Below the pieces are notes generated by a model. The model was not told where the DNA came from. It was given only the letters and a program-made list of their open reading frames with translations, and searched no databases. From assembly GCA_013203755.1 (NCBI GenBank), contig JABMPI010000472.1, forward strand, positions 1 through 6,341: a stretch of DNA of 6,341 bases, written 5' to 3'. This document shows positions 1 to 6,341 of the stretch, in pieces. This DNA is from Bacteroidota bacterium (GTDB lineage: Bacteria > Bacteroidota > Bacteroidia > Bacteroidales > Prolixibacteraceae). The translations under genes were made by a program, and so were the position numbers. Within the stretch, counting starts at the first letter, position 1. Every line of letters starts with the position of its first letter.

Positions 1-1251
1 GTTACAACCTCGTGGAATAATAAAAGCTATTCCACCAAAGCTGACTCTGATGGAAACTGGAAATTGAAAGTAAATACTCCATCTGCAGGCGGGCCGTTTT
101 CAATAAACATTTCAGACGGTAAAACCTTAAAACTAAATAATGTTTTAATTGGTGAAGTTTGGGTTTGTTCAGGGCAATCGAACATGCAAATGATTATGAA
201 TGGCTACCAAAATCAACCGGTTCTGGGTTCTAACGAAGCTATTGCAACTTCAACCAATAAATCCATCAGATTAATAAGCATTGTGCGGGAAAAGAGCCTT
301 GAAACAAAGGATGATTTTTCGGGTGAATGGTTGGAATGCAATCCGGGAAATGTAGGAGATTTTAGCGCAACGGCTTATTTCTTTGGAAGAATGATTCAAG
401 ATGCACTGGATGTTCCGGTTGGATTAATTTGTTCTGCCTGGGGCGGTACCCGAATTGAACCCTGGATTAGCGAAAGTGGAATTAAAAATTTTGATTGGGT
501 TAATCTCCCTGATAAAAAACAAGAAGGCGATCTTTCTCCACAAACGCCAACCGTTCTTTTTAATGCGATGATTAATCCGATGGTTGGCTATGCAATAAAA
601 GGTGGTTTGTGGTACCAGGGTGAATCGAACCGTAACGAACCTCAAGAATACGAAAAACTAATGCCGGGCTTAATTGAAAACTGGCGCGCTGAATGGGGAA
701 TTGGTGACTTTTCTTTTTACTACTGCCAGATTGCACCGTTCGATTATGGCACAGGTGGGTTAAATTCAGCTTACCTTCGCGAAGCCCAGTATAAAGCTTC
801 AATGGCTCTCCCAAACATGGGAATGGCTTGTTTAATGGATGTTGGCGAAAAAACATGCATCCACCCTGCAGACAAAAAAGCAGCCGGTGAACGGTTGGCT
901 TATTTGGCACTAGCCAAAACATATAAAATGACAGGATTCGAATTTTCCGGTCCAAAACTAGACAACATGACCTCTGAAGGAAGTGTTGTAAAACTTACTT
1001 TTAGACATGCAAAACATGGATTAACTACTTTTGGAAAAGAGCTGGTTAATTTTAAAATCGCTGGCAAAAACAAACGTTTTTATCCGGCACAAGCCACTAT
1101 TACCGGAAAAGGAATCACCCTGTTTTCTCCATCAGTTGAAAAACCTGTTGCAGTTCGTTATGCATTTGACGATTTTGTTGTTGGCGAACTTTTTAACAAC
1201 GAAGGATTACCTGCATCGTCGTTTAGAACAGATGATTGGGAGATGAAATAG
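1..1251 (+). CDS. SASA-family carbohydrate acetylesterase (sialate O-acetylesterase-like), 5'-partial
   Basis: This is an SGNH-fold esterase expected to remove O-acetyl groups from sugars, probably in the periplasm or outside the cell. Frame 1 is open from base 1, so the gene begins off the left edge; 416 residues are visible. The TTG at 64 is internal, because the preceding codons (VTTSWNNKSYSTKADSDG) are normal family sequence from the N-terminal beta region. Seen in visible-residue numbering: CSGQSNM with the predicted nucleophile Ser60, the SAWGGT block around Gly148, GLWYQGESN at about 202-210, and predicted catalytic His288 in CIHPADKK. From memory, related proteins are about 470-500 residues, so roughly 60-80 residues including a signal peptide are missing. 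Many homologues have an acidic residue two places before the His; here it is Cys286. The family default name says sialate, but acetylated xylan, xyloglucan or pectin esterases share this fold, so the substrate is open. The gene converges on the susCD operon. Confidence 0.9.
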   Translation, partial: VTTSWNNKSYSTKADSDGNWKLKVNTPSAGGPFSINISDGKTLKLNNVLIGEVWVCSGQSNMQMIMNGYQNQPVLGSNEAIATSTNKSIRLISIVREKSLETKDDFSGEWLECNPGNVGDFSATAYFFGRMIQDALDVPVGLICSAWGGTRIEPWISESGIKNFDWVNLPDKKQEGDLSPQTPTVLFNAMINPMVGYAIKGGLWYQGESNRNEPQEYEKLMPGLIENWRAEWGIGDFSFYYCQIAPFDYGTGGLNSAYLREAQYKASMALPNMGMACLMDVGEKTCIHPADKKAAGERLAYLALAKTYKMTGFEFSGPKLDNMTSEGSVVKLTFRHAKHGLTTFGKELVNFKIAGKNKRFYPAQATITGKGITLFSPSVEKPVAVRYAFDDFVVGELFNNEGLPASSFRTDDWEMK

Positions 1252-1264
1252 AAAAGTTACAAGT

Positions 1265-1309
1265 AAAAGCTACCTGTCTCAAATTTATTTTGAAACAGGT
1301 AGCTTTTTT
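1265..1309 (+). terminator. Rho-independent terminator of the esterase gene
   Basis: The arms 1265-1277 and 1295-1307 pair perfectly over 13 bp (AAAAGCTACCTGT against ACAGGTAGCTTTT). After one mismatch (1278/1294) five more pairs follow, leaving a 5-nt loop at 1284-1288. The plus-strand 3' arm runs into six T's (1304-1309). It begins 13 bases after the esterase stop codon. The opposite strand has a run of four T's, so weak activity in the other direction is possible. Confidence 0.92.
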
Positions 1310-1350
1310 ATTATTCACTTCGGATTGAATACTTTTTCTGTTTTTGGGTA

Positions 1351-1367
1351 TGTAACAACATGTTACA
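1351..1367. promoter_or_regulatory. 17-bp operator-like inverted repeat upstream of the regulator remnant
   Basis: TGTAACA (1351-1357) and TGTTACA (1361-1367) are exact reverse complements separated by ACA. The site ends 9 bases before the ATG at 1377. It has the size and symmetry of a binding site for a dimeric repressor or activator, and no T-tract follows it, so it is not a terminator. No convincing Bacteroidota promoter (TTTG near -33 with TAnnTTTG near -7) could be placed around it. The binding protein is unknown; an operator function is inferred from symmetry and position only. Confidence 0.4.
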
Positions 1368-1376
1368 ACTACAACC

Positions 1377-1550
1377 ATGAATCAAGCTAATTCCTCGAAT
1401 CAGGTTTTTATCCAAAAACTCACAGAAATTATCCTGTCTAATCTGGAAAAGGAAAATTTTTGTGTAACTGAATTGGCAGATGCAGTAAAAGAAAGTTTTG
1501 AGTTTAAGGTTCAAAGTTTAAAGCAACCAACCCGATTCAAAATATTTTGA
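1377..1550 (+). pseudogene. Truncated AraC-type HTH regulator (N-terminal remnant, 57 codons)
   Basis: An ATG at 1377 opens a 57-codon frame ending at TGA 1548-1550. Residues 10-36, including FIQKLTEIILSNLEKENF and CVTELADAV, match the start of the DNA-binding domain of Bacteroidota AraC/XylS-type regulators: a helix of the form 'FLQKLTEIILANLENENFGV' and then the first helix of the HTH. In intact relatives this runs on with a GMSRS-LHRKLK-type recognition region. Here it changes after about codon 37 to VKESFEFKVQSLKQPTRF, which looks like translated intergenic DNA and includes a tandem repeat and a terminator hairpin. Neither other plus-strand frame restores the missing helix, so a deletion or rearrangement explains it better than a frameshift. 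Both HTH-containing sensor regulators and AraC-TPR proteins could be the parent. Expression as a small protein cannot be excluded, but half an HTH should not bind DNA normally. The family recognition is from memory. Confidence 0.65.
1502..1522. repeat. Three tandem copies of a degenerate heptamer (GTTYAAR)
   Basis: The units are GTTTAAG (1502-1508), GTTCAAA (1509-1515) and GTTTAAA (1516-1522), contiguous and in phase. Runs of this kind occur between genes in Bacteroidota. The array lies inside the nominal reading frame of the regulator remnant, about 15 bases after its similarity to AraC proteins ends. This supports the view that the sequence from about 1488 on is not native coding sequence. 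Confidence 0.5.
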
Positions 1551-1565
1551 ATCGGGTTGTTTCTA
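1528..1565 (+). terminator. 32-bp perfect palindrome, probable terminator downstream of the regulator remnant
   Basis: The arms 1528-1542 and 1545-1559 pair over 15 bp without mismatch (CAACCCGATTCAAAA against TTTTGAATCGGGTTG) with a central TA. The plus-strand product continues into GTTTCTATT, a weak T-rich tail, so plus-strand termination is the better reading. Flanking AA/TT pairs may extend the stem past one mismatch. The TGA of the remnant frame falls inside the hairpin, which again suggests that this part of the frame was not originally coding. It may be the original terminator of the once complete regulator gene. Confidence 0.7.
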
Positions 1566-1600
1566 TTGCAATGCTTTTCCAAATTATCAGGCATAAACAT

Positions 1601-1645
1601 AAAGCATAAAATAGTAAAGGCAGACAAAAATTTGTCCGCCTTTAC
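1601..1645 (-). terminator. Rho-independent terminator of the susCD operon
   Basis: The stem runs between 1614-1628 and 1631-1645, 25 bases past the SusD stop codon. Read on the minus strand it is GTAAAGGC, then GGAC and AAA, a tight loop, and the complementary arm. Position 1622/1637 gives a G-U wobble in minus-strand RNA but an A-C mismatch in plus-strand RNA, so the structure suits minus-strand transcription. The T-rich tail TATTTTATGCTTT (1613-1601) follows on the same strand. Confidence 0.88.
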
Positions 1646-1670
1646 CGTAATCTAAACTAACTATATACTA

Positions 1671-3380
1671 TTAATATGAATCATTTTGAGTAAGGAATCC
1701 TTCAGCAACAGATGCGCCATCAATTGCCGATTGTGGAATTGGGAAAAGACGTTTTTTAACATCACTGTTGGTTTTCTCAATCAATGGATCTTCGTATTTT
1801 CCTAAACGAATCATATCTGTTCTTCTTTGGTGTTCCCAGTAAAATTCGAATCCACGCTCGCGGAAAAGAATATCAATATTCATCTCTGTTAAAGCTGGTG
1901 GTGTAACTTCCGGCCTGGCTGTTCTTGATGCTCTAACAAAGTTTACATCTGCAAGTGCACCAGTAGCATCTCCTTTTTGAAGTTTTGCTTCAGCTCTCAA
2001 CATATACATATCGGCCAAACGGACAATTACAAGGTCATGTTCGCCTTTGCTTGTTCCATTGTGTGAAACTCTACTCCAATCGTATTTTTGTACCCTGTAT
2101 CCTCTGTTATAATCACTTCCTTCAGCTGTAAAGTCAATCTCTAAAAGATAATCTACAAAAGCATCAGCGGCAGCTCTTCTATAATCTCTCATGGGTCCCA
2201 AATAATATTCGCCTTCTCCATCAACCTTAAATGGTTGTTTGTGTCCGTCGTTTTGCAAACCAATCTGTAAGCCCCGGTAAATTCCCCGGTTTAGGTGAAA
2301 ATCTTCAACTGCAATTGTTGAATCTGCAGGAACAACTAACCTTTCCCACCAGAACCTGCAATCTGCCTCTGCAGGATCAACATCGCCATAAGCATCTACC
2401 CAACTCTGATAAAACTCTTGTGTAATTGCTCCACCATCTGTACCATCTCCACCAGGGAATAATGGATTACCATAAAAATGACCAGACATTGACCAATAAC
2501 ACATACGATTATGTGATTCACTCATGTCAGGACGTTGATCAATAGCAAAAATCAATTCTTTATTGGTATGGTTATCATTAGCAAAACAATCAAAATACTC
2601 TGGAGACATGGCATAATCATAATCATTTATCACCTTGGTACTGTACTCAATTACTTTATCCATGTCCGCATCAGTAAAACTGAAACTTGTTGCATAAGGA
2701 TCGCGCCATACTGCAGCATTGATGTGCAAACGTGTAAGAAGCGCATAGGCTCCACCTTTTGTTAATCGCCCGGGGCCAACATCAGTTTTTAAATCGCCAA
2801 CAACAGCTTCTAATTCAGACTTAATATATTCAACTGCTTCATCTCCGCGTAAAACGATAGACAGCTCATTTGGATCATCTTTTTGAAAAACGATTCCCCA
2901 CAAATCCAGTGTTAACATGCTGTAAAATGCCCGCATTCCTCTCACCTCTGCCAGAAATGTCTTAGCTGAGGCATCTGTTTCCGCCATTGGAGTTAAGGTA
3001 GCTATCGCACTCACAGATCTTGAAAGCAAGAGCGTAAGGTCATTCCAGGTATCCTTAATCTTATTATTTGTTGACAGGCATTCGTGTTGGTGCAATTGGT
3101 AAAAAACTCCACCGTCATACCAGTCTTTCCCTCCACGGGCAGGCAAAATCCCTTCATCAGAAGAAATTTCCTGAAGGCAAAATAAATGTGTATGCAAGAA
3201 AAGTCGGGGAAGCAATGCATAAGCAGGTGCAACCACACTTGTTATAATTTCATCTTCAGATACACTCCCCGTAAGAGACTCGTCTAAAACCTGCTCCTCC
3301 AGGTCTGTACAACTCCAGCTAAAAAGCATGGCAAATGCCAAAAAGGCAAATTTTATCTTATTTTTCATTTGATTTTTCAT
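1671..3380 (-). CDS. SusD/RagB-family surface glycan-binding lipoprotein
   Basis: This 569-residue protein should sit on the cell surface, bind an oligosaccharide and act as the lid of the SusC transporter encoded just upstream. Seen: a basic start, a hydrophobic stretch (FAFLAFAMLF) and a lipoprotein-type Cys24 in SWSC, followed by TDLEE, an acidic stretch like those linked with surface export in this phylum. The SusD-like N-terminal domain includes SSDEGILPARGGKDWYDGG at about 75-90, resembling a known SusD subgroup. A TPR-like helix pair with RLADMYMLRAEAKLQKGD lies at about 454-472. The C-terminal SusD/RagB signature RERGFEFYWEHQRRTDMIR is at about 507-525, and the usual ending LFPIPQSAID then LTQNDSY is present. 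Length and both ends are normal for the family. The start at 3380 is 10 bases after the susC stop; a second in-frame ATG at 3368 gives a four-residue shorter signal peptide and cannot be excluded. The glycan cannot be named. Confidence 0.95.
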   Translation of the reverse strand: MKNQMKNKIKFAFLAFAMLFSWSCTDLEEQVLDESLTGSVSEDEIITSVVAPAYALLPRLFLHTHLFCLQEISSDEGILPARGGKDWYDGGVFYQLHQHECLSTNNKIKDTWNDLTLLLSRSVSAIATLTPMAETDASAKTFLAEVRGMRAFYSMLTLDLWGIVFQKDDPNELSIVLRGDEAVEYIKSELEAVVGDLKTDVGPGRLTKGGAYALLTRLHINAAVWRDPYATSFSFTDADMDKVIEYSTKVINDYDYAMSPEYFDCFANDNHTNKELIFAIDQRPDMSESHNRMCYWSMSGHFYGNPLFPGGDGTDGGAITQEFYQSWVDAYGDVDPAEADCRFWWERLVVPADSTIAVEDFHLNRGIYRGLQIGLQNDGHKQPFKVDGEGEYYLGPMRDYRRAAADAFVDYLLEIDFTAEGSDYNRGYRVQKYDWSRVSHNGTSKGEHDLVIVRLADMYMLRAEAKLQKGDATGALADVNFVRASRTARPEVTPPALTEMNIDILFRERGFEFYWEHQRRTDMIRLGKYEDPLIEKTNSDVKKRLFPIPQSAIDGASVAEGFLTQNDSY

Positions 3381-3390
3381 GTTAAATTAA

Positions 3391-6341
3391 TTAAAACGTT
3401 ACGTTTAGTCCAACAACAAATGACCTGGCTTTTGGATAACCATTATCATCTATTCCAAACGATTGTACTCCTCCACTGGATTTATCCGGGTTCACTTCCG
3501 GGTCAAATCCACTATAATTTGTAATTATAAATAAATTCTGACCGGTAAAAGATAAACGCATTTGTTTTGCCCAGTTTCCAATACCCATGGAATTCGTGTC
3601 AAAAGTATAAGCTAAAGTTGCATTGTTCAAACGAAAGAAGGAACCATCTTCCAGATAACGTGTGGATACAAGTGCTGCATTGGTAATGGCTTCTTCAGGA
3701 AATTCAACAGCTTTTGCCGTTACATTGTTTGAAGTTGCCAGCTGAGCTTTGTAAAATTTGTTCATGGCAGTATGATTATAAAGTTCGTTTCCGGAAACGC
3801 CATTAAAATTCAGGCTTAAATCAAATTTCTTGTAACTCATATTAGCGTAAAAGTTATACATCATATCCGGTAATGCACTTCCAACCACCATTGGATTTTT
3901 GTCACCTCCCTCATAAGTTGAAAGACCATCTGCCCCTATTCCTGTGAACTTTAGCATGTGAAAAGAACCAATTGGATAACCATTTATCATTCCGTTAATT
4001 GTAGCTCCTGTTTGACCTGAACCTGAAGCAGATCCAGTTGTCAGCACAGTAAACGGAGAATCTTCAACTACATTGTCAATAAAAGTAGCATTAGCACCAA
4101 CAGAGTATGAAAATCCATTGTCATTTCTATATTGATAGTCCAGGGCTACTTCCAATCCTTTATTAACGATGTTCATACCATCAACATTCGTCCAATAAGT
4201 AGGTGCCGGAGATACCGGGTCAAATGCAGCAACTTGAACCAAAATATTATTTGAAACTTTATGAAAATAATCGACTGTTCCGGAAAGTGCTCCATCCAAC
4301 AATCCAAAGTCTAATCCAATATTAGTTTGTGTAGAAACCTCCCACTGAATGTCAGGATTTGCCAAACGCGTATAAATTGTTCCAACCGGATAAGGCCCTG
4401 TTTCACTTAATGGGTAACTTGCCTTACCACTGTTAGTTGATTCGTAGGACGCCTGAGTAATTTTACTGGGAATTTCCTGGTTTCCCGTTTGCCCCCAACC
4501 TGCACGTAGCTTTAAATTACTAAATGGTGATGATTCCATAAACGATTCTTCAGAAATCCTCCAACCTGCTGCAAATGACGGGAAAGTACCGTACTTGTTA
4601 TTCCCTCCAAACCTGGAGGAACCATCTGCTCTTACCGTACCGGTAACCATATATTTACCCTGATAACTGTAAGTTGCTCTACCAAAATAAGACTGAAGTT
4701 CATCAATCCTTGCCGAACCGGAAGGCCTATTTTCAGCGAGTGTAAGTAACTGTCCCAAACCTGGGTTATAACGTGGCTCTATGCCATTGGCTTCAAATTG
4801 ATCAATATTCCAATTTCTGCCTCTCCATTCTGATTTCTGGAAGGAATATCCACCCAACAAAGTTACATTGTGGTCATCGATATCTAAATTGTACGTTAAA
4901 TAGTTTTCTATCAGCGTACTTGTGCTATTAGAAAATCCTTGCCCCAAACGTCCTTCAACAAACGGGTCTATACTTGGCATTTCCTGATTATCAGATTCAG
5001 ATGAGCTATTCGAGTAACCAAAATTCAGTTTATAAACCAAACCATCAATAATTTCAAATGATGGTGCAATGTTGACAAACATTTTACGACTTTCATTGAA
5101 ATTTGTAAACAAATCTGCCTGAATTAGAGGATTGATTTTGTCCGGAAATTTAGTTGATTCACCATTGGAATCATAAGCAGGATAGGTTGGATTAAAAGTA
5201 AGCATATTAGCAACCAATGTTCCCATGTGCCCATTTTCACTTGTTTCGATGGTTGAATTCAGATTAAAATCGATATTTAACCTTCCATCCATCAATTTTT
5301 GAGTTGCACTTACTCTTCCGCTATATCTTTTAATACCAGTATTCAAAACAATACCCTCTTGGTCTAAATATCCAAGAGAAGCGCGATAAGTCAATTTATC
5401 TGTCCCCCCCGACATAATCAGGTTTTGGTCTTGAGTTATTGCTGTTCTGGTTAATTCATCCTGCCAGTCAGTATTTCCTTGTCTGTCTTCAATAAGACCT
5501 CCTACAGCTACCACCTGTTTGCGGAATTCATCAGCACCAAATACAGGCATTTTTTTTGCGATTGTTGATATCCCAACGTTTGAAGAAATTGAGACCTTAG
5601 ATACTCCTGATTTACCTTTTTTAGTGGTAATAAGGATAACCCCGTTTGCACCACGTGAACCATAAATAGCAGTAGCCGATGCATCTTTTAACACATCCAT
5701 TGTTTCAATATCTTCGGGATTTAAAAAGTTCAACGGACTGCTTCCTGAACCGGTTCCAGCTAAACCAATTGGAAATCCATCGATAACAAATAATGGACCG
5801 GAGCCTTGTCGGATAGTACCCTGACCACGAATGGTTATTCTTTGTCCGCTACCAGGCGCACCACTTGAGGAGGTAATGTTTACACCCGACACTTTACCTT
5901 GCAGCAACTGCCCTGGAGAAGAAGCAACACCTTTATTAAAGTCACTACTTCTTACAGAAGTAACAGCACCGGTAATGTCTTTCTTTTTCAGACTACCATA
6001 ACCAATTGCCACAACTTCTTCAAGTCCAATTGTCTCTTCTTGCATTATTATACTAAAAATGCTTTTCCCGGCAATTGAGACTTCCTGAGCTTTCATTCCA
6101 ACAAAAGAGAATACCAAAGTTTGAGCTGTAGAAGGTACTTCGAGTTTAAATTCTCCATCGATGCTTGTAGTAACACCAACGGTTGTACCTTGCACAATAA
6201 CAGAAACTCCCGGAATTGGAATACCATCTGTACCTGACACAATTCCTGAAATACTTTTTTTCTCTTGTTGAATTAAAATTACATTTTCCTTTGATTTTTC
6301 TTTCAAGATAATTTGACGATCATTACGAACCTCATACTCAA
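3391..6341 (-). CDS. SusC/RagA-family TonB-dependent outer-membrane receptor, 5'-partial, with the end of an STN domain
   Basis: This is the outer-membrane barrel that imports the glycan bound by SusD, driven by TonB-ExbBD. The frame is open to the right edge: 982 residues are visible and the gene starts outside. The TTG at 6306 is not the start, because the in-frame codons before it read EYEVRNDRQII, matching the last strands of an STN (secretin/TonB short N-terminal) domain. Visible-residue layout: STN end 1-13; carboxypeptidase-regulatory-like beta domain about 29-102 (SISGIVSGTDGIPIPGVSV, then SIDGEFKLEVP); TonB-box-like EEVVAIGYG about 107-115; plug about 118-245 with PLFVIDGFPI, MDVLKDASATAIYGSRGANG and LITTKKG; then the barrel, ending YPKARSFVVGLNVTF with the C-terminal Phe used for barrel assembly. 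The STN domain implies transmembrane signalling to a FecR-type anti-sigma factor. susD follows after 10 bases. A full length near 1,080-1,100 residues is expected from the family. Substrate unknown. Confidence 0.95.
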   Translation of the reverse strand, partial: EYEVRNDRQIILKEKSKENVILIQQEKKSISGIVSGTDGIPIPGVSVIVQGTTVGVTTSIDGEFKLEVPSTAQTLVFSFVGMKAQEVSIAGKSIFSIIMQEETIGLEEVVAIGYGSLKKKDITGAVTSVRSSDFNKGVASSPGQLLQGKVSGVNITSSSGAPGSGQRITIRGQGTIRQGSGPLFVIDGFPIGLAGTGSGSSPLNFLNPEDIETMDVLKDASATAIYGSRGANGVILITTKKGKSGVSKVSISSNVGISTIAKKMPVFGADEFRKQVVAVGGLIEDRQGNTDWQDELTRTAITQDQNLIMSGGTDKLTYRASLGYLDQEGIVLNTGIKRYSGRVSATQKLMDGRLNIDFNLNSTIETSENGHMGTLVANMLTFNPTYPAYDSNGESTKFPDKINPLIQADLFTNFNESRKMFVNIAPSFEIIDGLVYKLNFGYSNSSSESDNQEMPSIDPFVEGRLGQGFSNSTSTLIENYLTYNLDIDDHNVTLLGGYSFQKSEWRGRNWNIDQFEANGIEPRYNPGLGQLLTLAENRPSGSARIDELQSYFGRATYSYQGKYMVTGTVRADGSSRFGGNNKYGTFPSFAAGWRISEESFMESSPFSNLKLRAGWGQTGNQEIPSKITQASYESTNSGKASYPLSETGPYPVGTIYTRLANPDIQWEVSTQTNIGLDFGLLDGALSGTVDYFHKVSNNILVQVAAFDPVSPAPTYWTNVDGMNIVNKGLEVALDYQYRNDNGFSYSVGANATFIDNVVEDSPFTVLTTGSASGSGQTGATINGMINGYPIGSFHMLKFTGIGADGLSTYEGGDKNPMVVGSALPDMMYNFYANMSYKKFDLSLNFNGVSGNELYNHTAMNKFYKAQLATSNNVTAKAVEFPEEAITNAALVSTRYLEDGSFFRLNNATLAYTFDTNSMGIGNWAKQMRLSFTGQNLFIITNYSGFDPEVNPDKSSGGVQSFGIDDNGYPKARSFVVGLNVTF

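Noticed and set aside
424..955. Two overlapping minus-strand open frames inside the esterase
   Set aside because: They lie opposite conserved catalytic blocks of the esterase and have no recognisable domain; they are by-products of that gene's composition.
1031..1246. Plus-strand 71-codon frame overlapping the end of the esterase
   Set aside because: It is a +1-shifted shadow; the esterase frame continues with normal family sequence to its stop.
64..1251. TTG at 64 as the start of the esterase gene
   Set aside because: The frame is open back to base 1 and the upstream codons are typical family sequence, so the gene is simply cut by the window edge.
1351..1367. Assigning the dyad to a Crp/Fnr-type protein
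   Set aside because: The arms share TGT...ACA ends with such sites, but the core differs from TGTGA-N6-TCACA and Bacteroidota motifs vary, so no specific factor can be named.
1311..1514. Minus-strand open frame of 67 codons in the gap
   Set aside because: It is antisense to the AraC-like remnant, resembles no family I recognise, and begins inside the heptamer repeat. The plus-strand reading carries the recognisable similarity.
1591..1610. Direct repeat GCATAAA (1591-1597 and 1604-1610)
   Set aside because: Two 7-mers in AT-rich sequence next to a terminator tail are easily explained by chance.
1252..1670. Insertion sequence, CRISPR array, tRNA or other structured RNA in the gap
   Set aside because: There is no transposase fragment, no terminal repeats with target duplications, no regularly spaced repeats and no cloverleaf; the only strong structures are the three terminator hairpins.
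2231..3238. Small open frames within susD (2231-2425 +, 2535-2765 +, 3011-3238 -)
   Set aside because: All fall inside a full-length, well-conserved susD in other frames and show no independent coding features.

Overview
This looks like a piece of a polysaccharide utilisation locus (PUL) from a Bacteroidota genome. The evidence is an adjacent SusC/SusD pair (SusC-type TonB-dependent outer-membrane receptor and SusD-type surface lipoprotein), the low G+C content, and the absence of clear Shine-Dalgarno sequences. The style of the proteins, including a regulator fragment of a kind I associate with Marinilabiliales/Prolixibacteraceae, suggests that part of the phylum. That placement is an impression, not a measurement.

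Layout, left to right. Positions 1-1251 (+) hold the 3' part of an SGNH-fold carbohydrate acetylesterase of the 'sialate O-acetylesterase' (SASA) family; its 5' end lies off the left edge. A strong hairpin terminator follows at once (1265-1309). The rest of the 419-base gap before the next large gene is not empty. It contains a 17-bp dyad (1351-1367), a 57-codon remnant of an AraC-type (HTH) regulator (1377-1550), a short heptamer tandem repeat (1502-1522) where the regulator similarity has already ended, a 32-bp perfect palindrome acting as a plus-strand terminator (1528-1565), and a minus-strand terminator (1601-1645). Positions 1671-3380 (-) encode a complete SusD-like lipoprotein. Positions 3391-6341 (-) encode a SusC-like receptor whose reading frame stays open through the right edge of the window.

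How the parts work together. SusC and SusD are separated by only 10 bases and end in a shared terminator, so they form one operon read right to left. SusD caps the SusC barrel at the cell surface, and together they bind and import an oligosaccharide using TonB energy. The visible N-terminal end of SusC reads like the end of an STN domain. That implies the receptor also signals to a FecR-type anti-sigma factor and an ECF sigma factor, which would normally be encoded to the right of this window. The convergent esterase would remove O-acetyl groups from the glycan if it belongs to the same locus. Nothing in the window identifies the glycan, and no sialic-acid catabolic genes are visible.

The main components are familiar. 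I did not find a clearly new system. The most unusual part is the gap at 1310-1565, where a decapitated regulator gene, an operator-like dyad and a repeat sit between two convergent PUL transcription units.
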